DNA of 64,000 nucleotides. Origin: Halomonas icarae (lineage in GTDB: Bacteria; Pseudomonadota; Gammaproteobacteria; Pseudomonadales; Halomonadaceae). The stretch covers positions 682,001 through 746,000 of the forward strand of contig NZ_WUTS01000001.1 in assembly GCF_009901955.1 (NCBI RefSeq), in the 5' to 3' direction. Both the position numbers and the translations under genes were made by a program. The notes beneath the pieces were generated by a model. The model did not search any database. It saw nothing but the letters and a program-made list of their open reading frames with translations, and had not been told where the DNA came from. Numbering within the stretch: position 1 is the stretch's first letter; the number at the start of each line of letters is the position of its first letter. This document shows positions 18,655 through 29,891 of the stretch, one piece after another.

Positions 18655-19134
18655 ATGGACTCCAGTCGTCCCAGCCTATCCAGTCGCCCCTACCTGGCCA
18701 GAGCCTTGTTCGAGTGGCTGCTGGACCATGACCTCACGCCCCATATCGTGGTCGATGCCGAGCATCCCCAGGTGGAAGTGCCGCGACAGTTCGTACAGAA
18801 TGGCCAGATCGTTCTCAACCTGTCGCCAAACGCCGTTCGTGAGCTGGCGATGGAGAACGACGCGATCAGTTTCGAGGCGCGCTTCGGTGGTCAACCCATG
18901 CGGGTGATGGTGCCGATTGATGCCCTGGTGGCCATCTATGGTCGCGAGAATGGTGTCGGAATGGTCTTCGGTCATGAACCGGTGATGCCCCAGCCGGCCG
19001 AGGACGAGCTGCCGACGCTGGCCGAGGTCGAGCGTGACGCCGACACCTCGCAGGAGAAGAAGGCGTCGGAAGAGAAGGATGAGGGCTCTCGACGGCCGCC
19101 CAAGGGAAGGCCTTCCCTGCGGGTGATCAAGTAG
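18655..19134 (+). CDS. sspB: ClpXP protease specificity-enhancing factor SspB
   Basis: SspB is the adaptor that tethers ssrA-tagged proteins to ClpXP. The 159-residue protein has the globular tag-binding domain (residues about 1-115; SRPYLARALFEWLLDHDLTPHIVVD onwards), a charged flexible linker, and the C-terminal XB peptide that docks on ClpX (PSLRVIK). The strong ribosome site AGGAGGG fixes the start. Confidence 0.95.
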   Translation: MDSSRPSLSSRPYLARALFEWLLDHDLTPHIVVDAEHPQVEVPRQFVQNGQIVLNLSPNAVRELAMENDAISFEARFGGQPMRVMVPIDALVAIYGRENGVGMVFGHEPVMPQPAEDELPTLAEVERDADTSQEKKASEEKDEGSRRPPKGRPSLRVIK

Positions 19135-19162
19135 TTCTTATGCCAGCGCGGTGGTGGATCAT

Positions 19163-19200
19163 GCAATACGGCAGGCCTTGGGGCCTGCCGTATTGCGTTT
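19163..19200. terminator. Bidirectional terminator between sspB and dolP
   Basis: GCAATACGGCAGGCC (19163-19177) and GGCCTGCCGTATTGC (19182-19196) form a perfect 15-bp stem with a 4-base loop, then GTTT. It lies between two convergent operons and can serve both. Confidence 0.85.
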
Positions 19201-19240
19201 GCAGCGAGCAGTCGAGCTGTTTCGGTTCAGTCGAGCCGGC

Positions 19241-20418
<1,178 letters not shown>

Positions 20419-20436
20419 TCAGGTTCCTGTGGCGGG

Positions 20437-20805
20437 TTAGTAGGCGTCGAAGGCGTTGACCACCCACTGGATGTCGAGTTCGGGTGGCAGGCCGGTGACG
20501 GCCACCACATCGAAGCGGCAGGGACATGATAGCCGGTTGTTCTGTAGATAAAAACGTGCCGCCCTGATCAGGCGGCGCTGCTTGGTGGCGGTTATGGTCT
20601 CGAGGGGGTGGCCGTGGCGGATATCGGCGCGATGGCGCACCTCGACGAAGACCAGGGTATCGCCATCGCGCATCACCAGATCCAGCTCGCCTCCCTTGGC
20701 GTGCTGGTTGGTGGCCACCGGCTCGAGGCCGCGGTCGGTCAGCCAGGCCGCAACGAGGCGTTCGACTGCCTCGCCGCGGGCCCTGGCATCACGGGGTCCG
20801 CTCAT
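20437..20805 (-). CDS. yraN: YraN family protein (UPF0102, nuclease-like fold)
   Basis: YraN proteins have a PD-(D/E)XK nuclease-like core, seen here as GELDLVMRDGDTLVFVEVR (Glu, Asp and the ExV pair), but their cellular job is not settled. The 122-residue start at 20805 (MSGPRDARARGE) matches the family N-terminus. It overlaps the lpoA stop by 17 bases, so translation is likely coupled. diaA follows after 24 bases. Confidence 0.9.
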   Translation of the reverse strand: MSGPRDARARGEAVERLVAAWLTDRGLEPVATNQHAKGGELDLVMRDGDTLVFVEVRHRADIRHGHPLETITATKQRRLIRAARFYLQNNRLSCPCRFDVVAVTGLPPELDIQWVVNAFDAY

Positions 20806-22540
20806 CGCCGAAAGCCCCTGGACTGAGTACCGGTTGCGGGACGCCATCGACGAAGCGTGCCCAGGGCAGCGTGCGCTGGATGCGTCCATCAGGAGTGGCG
20901 CGCAGTGTGCCGGTCGCCCCGAACAGTTCACTGCTCGGGACCAGCTGGAACTGGGGTAAGCGTCGCGCCAGCTCGAAGGCGTCGACCCCCATGGCGCTTA
21001 GCCGGAACAGGTTGGGGTCCGTCTCCTTCTGCAGGGCGCGATAGCTTGATGCGAAGGGGAGGGCATCCTCCCCGCCCGCCGCGGCATCGGGGATCTGCCA
21101 GGGGATATCCAGGAACATGACGTCATTCAGGTCGCTGTCGAGGCGTGGATTCAACTGTCCGCTGAACAGGTGAGAAGTGGCATAGATCGGTAGTTTGTTG
21201 GCACCGTAGTAGTCAAGGGTCGGGGGTACCTGGCGCGCGTAGTCGGGCAGTGCCAGCATGAACAGGAGGTCGGGACGGCTCTCGGCGATGGTGCGGCGAG
21301 TGCTCTCGGTGGCGGATGCGCCGGGGTTATAGCGCACCGCCTTGGTGACCTTGCCACCCTGGGCGCGCCACTCATCCCAGAAGGCCTCGCCGACCCGCTG
21401 ACCCCAGCCGTTGTCCGGGACCAGCAGGGCCGCGCGGCGATGGCCGTCGTCCCAGGCGCGACGGGCGACTTGCATGGCTTCGCCCTCGGCAGAGAGGCCA
21501 TACTGGAAGAGACCTTCGGCGGCATTGGTGGCTCCCTTTCCATAGTTGAGAGCCAGGGTGGGGAGCGGCACCTGGTTGAGACGCTCCAGCTCGCTTACCC
21601 GATCCTTGCTGAGCGGGCCAATGACCACCTGGGCGCCACGGTTTTCGGCTTCGCGGTAGAGCGATTCGAGGTTGCCCGAGGTGCTGTCAATAAAGCTGAG
21701 ACGGACGCTGGCATCATCCGATAAACGGTGTTGGGTACGGATACCCTCGCCGATCGCCGTGGCGATACGCGACAGTGGGCCCGATTCTGGCAGTAACACA
21801 GCGATGTGTTGCACCTCCTGACCCCTCAAGTTGCGTAGCGCGATGAGATCCGCCGGCAGGCGTCGTGCCGCCGGGTGACGCTGGTTACGACTACGCCATT
21901 CGTCCAGGCGAAGGAAGAGACGGTCGATATTGCCATCACCACTGCGCACCGTCTCCATCAGCTCCACCCAGCCGCGGGTCAAAGCGCCCTGGAGCTCGCC
22001 GAGCTGGGCTAGTCGGCGCTGTTCGACGCCACCCAGGGCTCGCCAGATGGGGTCATTGAGTGCCTCGTCATCGGACTCAGCCTGCACCAGCAGTAGAGCC
22101 CTGGCAGCGGCGAAAGGTTTGCCTTGCTCGAGCAGGGCCAGGCCGCGTTGCTCGCGCAGGGCCAGTGTCTGGCTGCGGTTGAGGGCGAGCCCGTCGAGAC
22201 CCTGGGTGGCCTGGATGACGGCCTCGGGATCGCCCTCGCTCTCGCCGAGGTCGGCCAGCAGAAGCGCCCAGCGAGTCAGAGGGTCGCCGGCAAGTTGCGA
22301 TCGATCAATCTGGCGGGCGATCTCGAGTGCCTGGGTGCGCTGGCCCTGGCGTGCTAGGATGTCCGCCGCGTCCAGTCGAGTGCGGGCCGCCTGGGCCGGT
22401 TCCTGTTGTTGGGCCTGTTCAAGTAGCGTGGCGGGGTCGTCATCGGTGACGCGCTCGACGATGCCCGGCTGGTAGGCACAGCCGGCCAGCAGCAGCGCGA
22501 GAAGCGCGATGGCCAGCAGGCCGCGTGTCAGTTTGAGCAT
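20789..22540 (-). CDS. lpoA: Penicillin-binding protein activator LpoA
   Basis: LpoA is the outer-membrane lipoprotein that reaches through the periplasm to activate the peptidoglycan synthase PBP1A. The 583-residue precursor has a lipobox LLAGC with Cys21. A tetratricopeptide-like helical N-terminal domain (to about residue 250) is followed by a periplasmic-binding-protein-like C-terminal domain beginning near VQHIAVLLPESGPLSRIATA. It is shorter than E. coli LpoA (678 residues). It is the first gene of the minus-strand operon, with only 51 bases to divergent rsmI. Confidence 0.92.
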   Translation of the reverse strand: MLKLTRGLLAIALLALLLAGCAYQPGIVERVTDDDPATLLEQAQQQEPAQAARTRLDAADILARQGQRTQALEIARQIDRSQLAGDPLTRWALLLADLGESEGDPEAVIQATQGLDGLALNRSQTLALREQRGLALLEQGKPFAAARALLLVQAESDDEALNDPIWRALGGVEQRRLAQLGELQGALTRGWVELMETVRSGDGNIDRLFLRLDEWRSRNQRHPAARRLPADLIALRNLRGQEVQHIAVLLPESGPLSRIATAIGEGIRTQHRLSDDASVRLSFIDSTSGNLESLYREAENRGAQVVIGPLSKDRVSELERLNQVPLPTLALNYGKGATNAAEGLFQYGLSAEGEAMQVARRAWDDGHRRAALLVPDNGWGQRVGEAFWDEWRAQGGKVTKAVRYNPGASATESTRRTIAESRPDLLFMLALPDYARQVPPTLDYYGANKLPIYATSHLFSGQLNPRLDSDLNDVMFLDIPWQIPDAAAGGEDALPFASSYRALQKETDPNLFRLSAMGVDAFELARRLPQFQLVPSSELFGATGTLRATPDGRIQRTLPWARFVDGVPQPVLSPGAFGDERTP

Positions 22541-22591
22541 GAATCCTTCCTTTATTCATCCGTCGTATCGGGAGCCCGCCCAGGAGGCGAC

Positions 22592-23449
22592 GTGTCAGAA
22601 CCGAACTCAGCTTCATTGTACGTGGTCGCCACGCCAATTGGGAATTTGCAGGACCTGAGCCCGCGGGCCGCTACGGTGTTGTCCGAGGTGGCCATGGTGG
22701 CCGCCGAGGATACCCGGCACACCGCTCGCCTGCTGCGCCACCTGGGGGTGCGTGTGCCCATGCTGTCGCTTCATGAGCACAACGAGTCGGCGCGCGTCGA
22801 CCGTATCGATGCATATCTGGCCGCGGGCGAGTCGATTGCCCTGGTCTCTGATGCCGGCACACCACTGATCAGTGATCCTGGCTTCGTGCTGGTACGCGAA
22901 CTGCGTGCCCGAGGGCGACGCATCGTGCCGGTCCCGGGTGCCTGCGCGCTGGTGACGGCGCTCTCGGCCGCCGGCTTGCCCACTGACCGTTTTACCTTCC
23001 ACGGTTTTCTGCCGGCCAAGGGTGGCGCCCGCCGCGCTCAGCTCGAAGAGCTGTCGGGGCGCGCCGAGACCCTGGTGTTCTATGAGTCGCCTCACCGTAT
23101 TCGCGATACCCTGACGGATATCGGTGAGGCTCTCGGCGGGCGCCATCTGGTCGTGGGCCGGGAGTTGACCAAGACCTTCGAGACCTTTCTGGAGGGAAGT
23201 GCCCTCGAGCTCGCCGCGCGCATGGAGGAAGACCCGAACCAGGCGCGTGGCGAGTTTGTGGTGATGGTGGCCGGTGCACCGCCTCGCGAGAAGGGAGTGG
23301 GTGTCGAAGTGGAGGGCGAGGCGTTGCTGGCGGCGCTGTTGGCCGAGGGGGCTGGCGTCAAGCAGGCCGCGGGAGTGGCGTCCCGGCTTCTGGGTGGTGC
23401 CCGCAAGGCCTGGTATGCCCGCGCCCAGGCGCTGAAGGATGGCGATTGA
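22592..23449 (+). CDS. rsmI: 16S rRNA (cytidine(1402)-2'-O)-methyltransferase RsmI
   Basis: RsmI adds the 2'-O-methyl group to C1402 in the ribosomal P site, beside the base methyl added by RsmH, which is encoded just downstream of rnpB. The 285-residue protein is a tetrapyrrole-methylase-fold SAM enzyme: LYVVATPIGNLQDLSPRA, EDTRHTARLLRHLG, SDAGTPLISDPGF and VPGACALVTALSAAGLPTD. It starts with GTG preceded by CAGGAGG. It is divergent from lpoA, as in E. coli. Confidence 0.96.
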   Translation: MSEPNSASLYVVATPIGNLQDLSPRAATVLSEVAMVAAEDTRHTARLLRHLGVRVPMLSLHEHNESARVDRIDAYLAAGESIALVSDAGTPLISDPGFVLVRELRARGRRIVPVPGACALVTALSAAGLPTDRFTFHGFLPAKGGARRAQLEELSGRAETLVFYESPHRIRDTLTDIGEALGGRHLVVGRELTKTFETFLEGSALELAARMEEDPNQARGEFVVMVAGAPPREKGVGVEVEGEALLAALLAEGAGVKQAAGVASRLLGGARKAWYARAQALKDGD

Positions 23450-23505
23450 GTCTGGCCTGTTCCTTCCGTCAGCATTCGGCCGAAGGCGTTTGGTGTCACT
23501 TTTGT

Positions 23506-23533
23506 TGAGGGGGTGCCGGGGCGCTGGTATCCT
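23506..23533 (+). promoter_or_regulatory. Predicted promoter of rnpB
   Basis: TTGAGG (23506-23511) and TATCCT (23528-23533) are 16 bases apart, placing the start at about 23540, exactly where the RNase P RNA fold begins. Confidence 0.65.
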
Positions 23534-23539
23534 TGCCGC

Positions 23540-23892
<353 letters not shown>

Positions 23893-23965
23893 CTGTTTCA
23901 AGAAGGTGTCCATTTTCAGTCCGGCGGCGGAGCTCTCCGTCGCCTTACCGTGGATCGAGAAGCGC

Positions 23966-24919
23966 ATGCAGTCAGCCCCTGACACACCCCCGCGGGGATT
24001 TCGACACGCCAGCGTCCTGCTCGACGGAGCGGTCGACGCCCTGATCCACGATCCCGAAGGCGTCTATCTCGATGGCACCTTCGGTCGCGGTGGTCACTCG
24101 CGAGAGATACTTTCACGCCTCGCCCCCCGGGGTAGACTGCTGGCCATCGATCGTGACCCCCAGGCGATCGCCGAAGCCGGCACCATCGATGACCCCCGTT
24201 TCACCATCGAGCGCGCCGAATTTGCTCGTCTCGCCGAGGTGGCCCGTGGCCATGAGCTGCATGGCCGCCTGTCCGGCGTGCTGCTCGATATCGGCGTCTC
24301 GTCACCCCAGCTCGATGACCCCGAACGCGGCTTCAGCTTTCTGCGCGATGGCCCCCTGGACATGCGCATGGACCCCACCCGGGGCGAGAGCGCGGCGGAG
24401 TTTATCGCACGGGCCGGCGAGGCCGAGCTCTCCCGGGTCTTCAAGGAGTACGGCGAGGAGCGTTATGCCCGGCGCCTGGCCAGGGCGATTCTCGAACGTT
24501 GTGGCGAACGACCCTTCGAGCGCACCGCCGACCTGGCTGAGGTGGTCAAGGCAGCGCACCCCGCCTGGGAGAAGCACAAGCACCCCGCGACGCGGGTCTT
24601 CCAGGCCCTGCGTATCCAGGTCAACGGTGAGCTCGACCAGCTCGATGCGGCCCTGGAGGCCGCGCTCGAGGCACTGGCGCCGGGCGGGCATCTGCTGGTC
24701 ATCAGTTTCCACTCCTTGGAGGACCGCCGGGTCAAGCGCTTCATTCGCCATCATGTGCGTGGCGATACCCACCTGCCGCGGGGCATGCCGATTCGCGATG
24801 ACCAGCTGGAGCGCCGTCTCGAGGCCCTGGGCAAGGCTCGGCGGCCCGGCGAGGCGGAGGTCAAGGAGAACCCCCGCGCGCGCAGCGCGGTGATGCGAGT
24901 GGCGCGCAAGCGCTACTGA
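23966..24919 (+). CDS. rsmH: 16S rRNA (cytosine(1402)-N4)-methyltransferase RsmH
   Basis: RsmH (MraW) methylates N4 of C1402. From the ATG at 23966 it has 317 residues. The SAM motif is [16 protein letters not shown], followed by [20 protein letters not shown] and [16 protein letters not shown], ending in [16 protein letters not shown]. The reading frame is open further upstream into rnpB, but that part is not gene-like. It is the first protein gene of the division and cell wall cluster; mraZ is absent. Confidence 0.96.
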   Translation: MQSAPDTPPRGFRHASVLLDGAVDALIHDPEGVYLDGTFGRGGHSREILSRLAPRGRLLAIDRDPQAIAEAGTIDDPRFTIERAEFARLAEVARGHELHGRLSGVLLDIGVSSPQLDDPERGFSFLRDGPLDMRMDPTRGESAAEFIARAGEAELSRVFKEYGEERYARRLARAILERCGERPFERTADLAEVVKAAHPAWEKHKHPATRVFQALRIQVNGELDQLDAALEAALEALAPGGHLLVISFHSLEDRRVKRFIRHHVRGDTHLPRGMPIRDDQLERRLEALGKARRPGEAEVKENPRARSAVMRVARKRY

Positions 24920-24929
24920 GGGAGATGGC

Positions 24930-25253
24930 ATGACACAGGGAAGGTCCATTACGGCTCGTCTCGCCTGGCCCTCGGCGCTGCGCCTGAATCTGCCTGCACT
25001 GCTGTTACTGATGCTGCTGCTCGCATGCCTTGGGAGTGCCATGGCCGTCATCGCGGTCAGCCACCTGACCCGTGAGGAGTACGCTGCCCTGCAGCAACTC
25101 GAGCGTGAGCAGCAGCAGCTGCAGACCGAGTGGGGACAGCTTCTGCTCGAGGAGAGTGCCTGGTCGTCGCCGGCGCGCATTGAGCATCTCGCCGTGGAGC
25201 GTCTCGAGATGCGCCTGCCCGGGGTGGAAGAGGTGGAGGTGATCCAGCCATGA
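24930..25253 (+). CDS. ftsL: Cell division protein FtsL
   Basis: FtsL is a bitopic divisome protein that forms a coiled-coil complex with FtsB and FtsQ and activates FtsWI. The 107-residue protein has a basic cytoplasmic N-terminus, a membrane helix (about 18-42), then a heptad-rich periplasmic coiled coil (YAALQQLEREQQQLQTEWGQ) and a short C-terminal segment. GGAGATGGC precedes the ATG, and the end overlaps ftsI (ATGA). Confidence 0.92.
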   Translation: MTQGRSITARLAWPSALRLNLPALLLLMLLLACLGSAMAVIAVSHLTREEYAALQQLEREQQQLQTEWGQLLLEESAWSSPARIEHLAVERLEMRLPGVEEVEVIQP

Positions 25254-26971
25254 GTACCGAGGTACGCAGCGGTGTCTCGCCGCGTCGTCCATCGCCCGGT
25301 GCGCCCATGGGCCGGCTGCGCTATGGGGTGATCCTGGGGCTGGTGCTGGTTGGACTGGGACTGCTGGTGGGGCGCGTGGTGGTCCTCCACGTGCTCGACC
25401 GTCCCTTCCTGCAGGGGCAGGGTGACGCACGCACGCTGCGTACCGACTCGCTTCCCGCCCACCGAGGCATGATCGCCGATCGCCACGGCGAGCCACTCGC
25501 CATCTCCACGCCGGTGGTCACCCTGTGGGCCAATCCCCAGGATGTGCCCGAAGATCCCATTCAGCGCGTCCAGCTGGCAACGGCGCTGGGCGTGGACCTC
25601 GAGGCTCTCAATGAGCGCCTGGCACGCTATTCCGAGCGTGAGTTCATGTATCTGCGCCGTCAGATGACGCCCGAAGCGGCCCAGCGGGTTCTCGACCTGC
25701 GGGTACCCGGTGTCTATCGTCAGGATGAGTACAAGCGCTACTACCCGGCCGGCGAGGTAGCCGCCCAGCTGCTTGGCGTGACCAACGTCGACGACATGGG
25801 GCAGGAGGGGCTTGAGCTCGCCTATCAGCCCTACCTGGCGGGAACGCCGGGGCTGCGCCGGGTGCTCAAGGATCGCCGCGGTCGCCTGGTGCGTGATCTC
25901 GAAGTGTTGCGCGAAGCCAAGCCCGGTGGCGAGCTGACGCTCGCCATCGACCAGCGCCTGCAGTACATGGCCTATCGCGAGCTCAAGGCCGCGGTGGCGG
26001 AACACGACGCCGATGGTGGCGTGGTGGTGATGCTGGACGCTCGCACCGGCGAGGTGCTGGCCATGGCCAATCAACCCTCCTACAACCCCAATAATCGTGC
26101 CGGGCTCGACCCCCAGGGACTGCGCAACCGTGCCATCGTCGACCCCTATGAGCCGGGGTCGGTGGTCAAGCCTCTGGCGATGGCGGCGATGATCGAGCAC
26201 GGTGGCATCGATCCGGATAGGGTCGTCGACACCGCTCCGGGCTGGATGGTCATCGACGGATTCACGATCAAGGACATTCTCAACTACCGCGACTTGGACT
26301 TGGCGGGGATCCTGCGCAAGTCGTCCAACGTCGGCATGTCCCGGCTGGCCCTGAGCCTCGATGAGCCGGTCATCCCCCAACTCTACCGTCGTCTGGGCTT
26401 CGGCCAGCCGCCGGGAACCGGCTTTCCCGGGGAGGCCGCCGGCGAGGTGCCGGCGCCGGTACGCTGGTCGAGCAGCCAGTGGGCGGCACTCTCCTATGGT
26501 TATGGCCTCTCGGTCACGCCACTTCAGCTGGCCAGTGCCTTCACCGCCATCGCCAACGAGGGGCGCCTGCTGCAGCCCTCGCTGCTGCGCCTGAATGAGC
26601 CGGTGGCGGGTGAGCAGGTCATCTCGTCCGCGGTGGCGCGCCGGGTGCTGGAGATGATGGACAAGGTTGTCGAGCCGGACACCGGGGCGCGCCGAGCCGA
26701 GGTGCCGGGCTACCGGGTCGCCGGCAAGACGGGCACCGTGCGCAAGACCGGTGCCGGCGGTTATCAGGAGAACGCCTATCGCGGCTTCTTCGTGGGCATC
26801 GCTCCGGTCAGCGATCCCCGTATCGTGACGGTGGTGATGATCGACCACCCGCGCGGTGACGCCTACTACGGTGGCGCGGTGGCCGCTCCGGTATTCTCGC
26901 GTGTCGCCGGTAGTGCGCTGCGGCTTCTCGATGTGCCTCCCGACCGGCGTGACCTCGTGAAGGTCGAATAG
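25250..26971 (+). CDS. ftsI: Peptidoglycan transpeptidase FtsI (PBP3)
   Basis: FtsI is the septal class B penicillin-binding protein that works with FtsW. The 573-residue protein has one membrane helix (about 25-45), the pedestal domain with PAHRGMIADRHGEPLAIST, and the transpeptidase domain with the three active-site motifs SVVK (in EPGSVVKPLAM), SSN (in RKSSNVGMSRL) and KTG (in GKTGTVRKTG). Length and order are normal. Confidence 0.97.
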   Translation: MSTEVRSGVSPRRPSPGAPMGRLRYGVILGLVLVGLGLLVGRVVVLHVLDRPFLQGQGDARTLRTDSLPAHRGMIADRHGEPLAISTPVVTLWANPQDVPEDPIQRVQLATALGVDLEALNERLARYSEREFMYLRRQMTPEAAQRVLDLRVPGVYRQDEYKRYYPAGEVAAQLLGVTNVDDMGQEGLELAYQPYLAGTPGLRRVLKDRRGRLVRDLEVLREAKPGGELTLAIDQRLQYMAYRELKAAVAEHDADGGVVVMLDARTGEVLAMANQPSYNPNNRAGLDPQGLRNRAIVDPYEPGSVVKPLAMAAMIEHGGIDPDRVVDTAPGWMVIDGFTIKDILNYRDLDLAGILRKSSNVGMSRLALSLDEPVIPQLYRRLGFGQPPGTGFPGEAAGEVPAPVRWSSSQWAALSYGYGLSVTPLQLASAFTAIANEGRLLQPSLLRLNEPVAGEQVISSAVARRVLEMMDKVVEPDTGARRAEVPGYRVAGKTGTVRKTGAGGYQENAYRGFFVGIAPVSDPRIVTVVMIDHPRGDAYYGGAVAAPVFSRVAGSALRLLDVPPDRRDLVKVE

Positions 26972-27012
26972 CATGCCTCTCCTGCCAACCTCTGTCTGAA
27001 GCGAGTCCAGCC

Positions 27013-28518
27013 ATGATGATCGCCATGTCCCACCTCGACGCTACCCTGGCGCGGCTCTGGCCCGGTTGCGGGCTGAACGGTGCGCCAGAGGGGAAGACCC
27101 GACTACAGACCGACAGCCGGCGGGTGACGGCGGGTGATGTGTTCGTCGCGGTACCCGGGGTGCAGGTGGATGGGCGCGATTATATCGACAGGGCGCTCGC
27201 CGACGGCGCGGTAGGGGTGCTCTGCCACACCGGAGACGGTCGTGACTGTCCGGATGATGCCCGGGTGGTGGCGCTTGCCGGGCTGCGCGAGCGACTGGGA
27301 GAGCTCGGCCGTCTGCTCTACGGCGTGCCCGACGATCTGGAGCTGATCGGTGTCACCGGTACCAATGGCAAGAGTTCGGTGACCCACTACCTGGCCGAGC
27401 TGAGTCAGGCGCTCGGTGTCGATGCCGCGGTGATCGGCACCCTGGGCCATGGGCGTCCCGGTGAGCTGTCGGATATCGGTTTGACGACGCCGGGGCCGCT
27501 GGCGCTCCAGGCCTCGCTCGCCGAGCTCGCCCGGCAGGGCGTGGCGCGGGTGGCGATGGAGGTCTCCTCTCATGCCCTGGAGCAGGGACGTCTGGCTGCC
27601 TGCCGGTTGAAAGCCGCCGTGTTTACCAATCTGAGCCGAGACCATCTCGACTACCACGGCAGCATGGCCGCCTACGCGGCCGCCAAGGCGCGGCTGTTTC
27701 GACGCCCGGAGCTCGAGCTTGCCGTGGTCAATGGCGACGATCCCCTGGCGCGCCTGATGCTGGCCGGGGTGGCCGATGGCGTGCGGGTGCTGGCGACGGG
27801 GCGCGATGAGGCGGTGACCCTGCGGGTGCTGGAGTGCACTCCCCGCGCCACCGGCCAGCGAGCCCTGATCGCCACCCCCAAGGGTGAGCGAGAGCTGATG
27901 CTGCCGTTGGTGGGGCGCTTCAACCTCGATAACGTGCTGTTGGCCATGGCCACGCTGCTGGGCCGGGGGCATGATCTCGAGGCGCTGATCGAAGCGGCGG
28001 CCAACCTGGTGCCGGTACCCGGACGCATGGAGGTGCTGGCTCACCCCGGGGCGCCCACCGTGGTGATCGACTATGCGCACACCCCGGACGCCCTCAACAG
28101 CGCGCTGGAAGCACTGCGTGACCACCTGCCCGGGCGAGGCGAGCTCTGGTGCCTGTTCGGTTGCGGCGGCGATCGTGATGCCGGCAAGCGAGCGCCCATG
28201 GCCGCCGCCGCCGAGCACCATGCCGACCGCCTGGTGGTGACCGATGACAATCCACGCAGCGAGGACCCCCGCGTCATTCGCGACCAGGTGCTGGCAGGAC
28301 TGAGTGAGGAGGCCAGGCGCAAGGCCTGGGCCATTTCCGGGCGCGGTGCGGCCATCCGGCAAACGCTCCGAGCGGCGGGACCCGAGGATGTCGTGCTGGT
28401 CGCCGGCAAGGGGCATGAGACCTATCAGGAGATCGCCGGTGTTCGCCACCCCTTCGACGATCGGGAGGTGGCCCGGCAGGCGCTTCAGGCTCGCTGCACG
28501 GGAGGGACCGCCTCATGA
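27013..28518 (+). CDS. murE: UDP-MurNAc-tripeptide synthetase MurE
   Basis: MurE adds the third stem-peptide residue to UDP-MurNAc-L-Ala-D-Glu. The motif DNPR (in VTDDNPRSEDPR) marks specificity for meso-diaminopimelate. The ATP loop reads GVTGTNGKSSVTH, with Ser-Ser where many have Thr-Thr, a conservative change. The 501-residue length is normal. Start is ATG 27013, with another in-frame ATG at 27025. The four-base overlap with murF (ATGA) shows coupling. Confidence 0.96.
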   Translation: MMIAMSHLDATLARLWPGCGLNGAPEGKTRLQTDSRRVTAGDVFVAVPGVQVDGRDYIDRALADGAVGVLCHTGDGRDCPDDARVVALAGLRERLGELGRLLYGVPDDLELIGVTGTNGKSSVTHYLAELSQALGVDAAVIGTLGHGRPGELSDIGLTTPGPLALQASLAELARQGVARVAMEVSSHALEQGRLAACRLKAAVFTNLSRDHLDYHGSMAAYAAAKARLFRRPELELAVVNGDDPLARLMLAGVADGVRVLATGRDEAVTLRVLECTPRATGQRALIATPKGERELMLPLVGRFNLDNVLLAMATLLGRGHDLEALIEAAANLVPVPGRMEVLAHPGAPTVVIDYAHTPDALNSALEALRDHLPGRGELWCLFGCGGDRDAGKRAPMAAAAEHHADRLVVTDDNPRSEDPRVIRDQVLAGLSEEARRKAWAISGRGAAIRQTLRAAGPEDVVLVAGKGHETYQEIAGVRHPFDDREVARQALQARCTGGTAS

Positions 28519-29882
28519 CCCGCTGCGGGCTGACGAGCCTTGCCGAGGTGGCCGATGCGCTGGGTCTCGAGTGCGCGGAGGATGATCTGCCGATCGAGGC
28601 GATCGTCACCGATACGCGCCGGGTGTCGCCAGGTGCGCTCTTCGTGGCCCTGCGCGGCGAGCGCTTCGATGCGCATGACTTCGTGGCCGGGGCCCGCGAG
28701 GCGGGGGCCGTGGCCGCCGTGGTCGAAAGGGTGGTGGAAGATCCGTTGCCGCAACTTGTCGTGGCCGATACCCGTCTCGCCCTGGGGCTGCTGGGCCGGG
28801 CCAGGCGCCGGGCCTGGGGTGGCCCCGTGGCAGCGGTAACGGGCAATAGCGGCAAGACCACCGTCAAGGAGCTGCTGGCGGCCATTCTCGGCCGGCAAGG
28901 AGTGACCCATGCCACTCGAGGTAATCTCAACAACGATTTCGGTGTCCCTCTGACCCTGCTCGAGCTGACCCCGCGCCACCAGCAGGCGGTGGTCGAGCTG
29001 GGGGCCAACCATCTGGGCGAGATCGCCTGGACGGTGGGCCTTGCCGAGCCGCGCGTGGCGCTGATCACCAATGTCACCGGCGCCCATGTCGGCGAGTTTG
29101 GCGGCATGGGGCAGATCGCCCAGGCCAAGGCCGAGATCCTGGCGGGGCTGGGTCCCGAGGGCATCGCGGTACTCAATCGCGATGATGCCTACTTCGCTAC
29201 CTGGCGTCGGCTCGCGGCGCCGCGGGAAGTGCTGGATTTCGGGCTGAGTGAGGGGGCCAGGGTCACGGCCCACTCGCTGGTCGCCGACGCTCTCGGACGT
29301 TATGCTTTCACGCTTGTCGTCGATGGCTGCCGGCTTGGCGATGTCAGGCTGCGATTGATGGGGCGGCACAGCGTCGCCAATGCCCTGGCGGCGACGGCAA
29401 CGGCCCTCGCCATGGGTGCCTCCACGCATGATGTGCTGGCAGGGCTCTCGGCGGCCGAGGCGATGCCGGGCCGCCAGGATGTGGTGGCCGGTATCCGCGA
29501 GGCCCGAATCATCGATGATAGCTATAACGCCAACCCCGGCGCGGTGAAGGCCGCGCTCGAGCTCCTGGCTGCCTTGCCGGGACCGCGCTGGTGCCTGCTG
29601 GGTGCCATGGGAGAGTTGGGAGAGGCGTCCGCGGCGCTGCATGCCGAGGTCGGACGCCACGCACGGGAACTGGGGATCGATTTCCTGGGCACCCTGGGTG
29701 AGGCGGCACGCCCCGCCTGTCATGCCTTCGGTGAAGGCGGGTGCCATTTCGACGATCGCGAGGCGCTGGTGCGCCACGCGCTGGATCATCTTCCCCCCGG
29801 CGCCAGCGTGCTGGTCAAGGGGTCGCGCAGTGCCGCCATGGAACAGGTGGTGACGGCACTGCGCCAGGACACAACACGGTGA
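28515..29882 (+). CDS. murF: UDP-MurNAc-tripeptide:D-Ala-D-Ala ligase MurF
   Basis: MurF attaches D-Ala-D-Ala to complete the pentapeptide precursor. The 455-residue Mur ligase has the ATP loop AVTGNSGKTTVKELLAAILG, the N-terminal recognition domain with TDTRRVSPGALFVALRGERFD, and the C-terminal IIDDSYNANPGAVKAALE motif typical of MurF. Confidence 0.96.
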   Translation: MTRCGLTSLAEVADALGLECAEDDLPIEAIVTDTRRVSPGALFVALRGERFDAHDFVAGAREAGAVAAVVERVVEDPLPQLVVADTRLALGLLGRARRRAWGGPVAAVTGNSGKTTVKELLAAILGRQGVTHATRGNLNNDFGVPLTLLELTPRHQQAVVELGANHLGEIAWTVGLAEPRVALITNVTGAHVGEFGGMGQIAQAKAEILAGLGPEGIAVLNRDDAYFATWRRLAAPREVLDFGLSEGARVTAHSLVADALGRYAFTLVVDGCRLGDVRLRLMGRHSVANALAATATALAMGASTHDVLAGLSAAEAMPGRQDVVAGIREARIIDDSYNANPGAVKAALELLAALPGPRWCLLGAMGELGEASAALHAEVGRHARELGIDFLGTLGEAARPACHAFGEGGCHFDDREALVRHALDHLPPGASVLVKGSRSAAMEQVVTALRQDTTR

Positions 29883-29891
29883 ACGTGATAC

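Noticed and set aside
24302-26974. 890-codon open frame antisense to rsmH-ftsL-ftsI
   Set aside because: It covers three well-recognised genes, has no recognisable domains and is rich in His, Arg and Gln, the pattern of antisense frames in GC-rich DNA.
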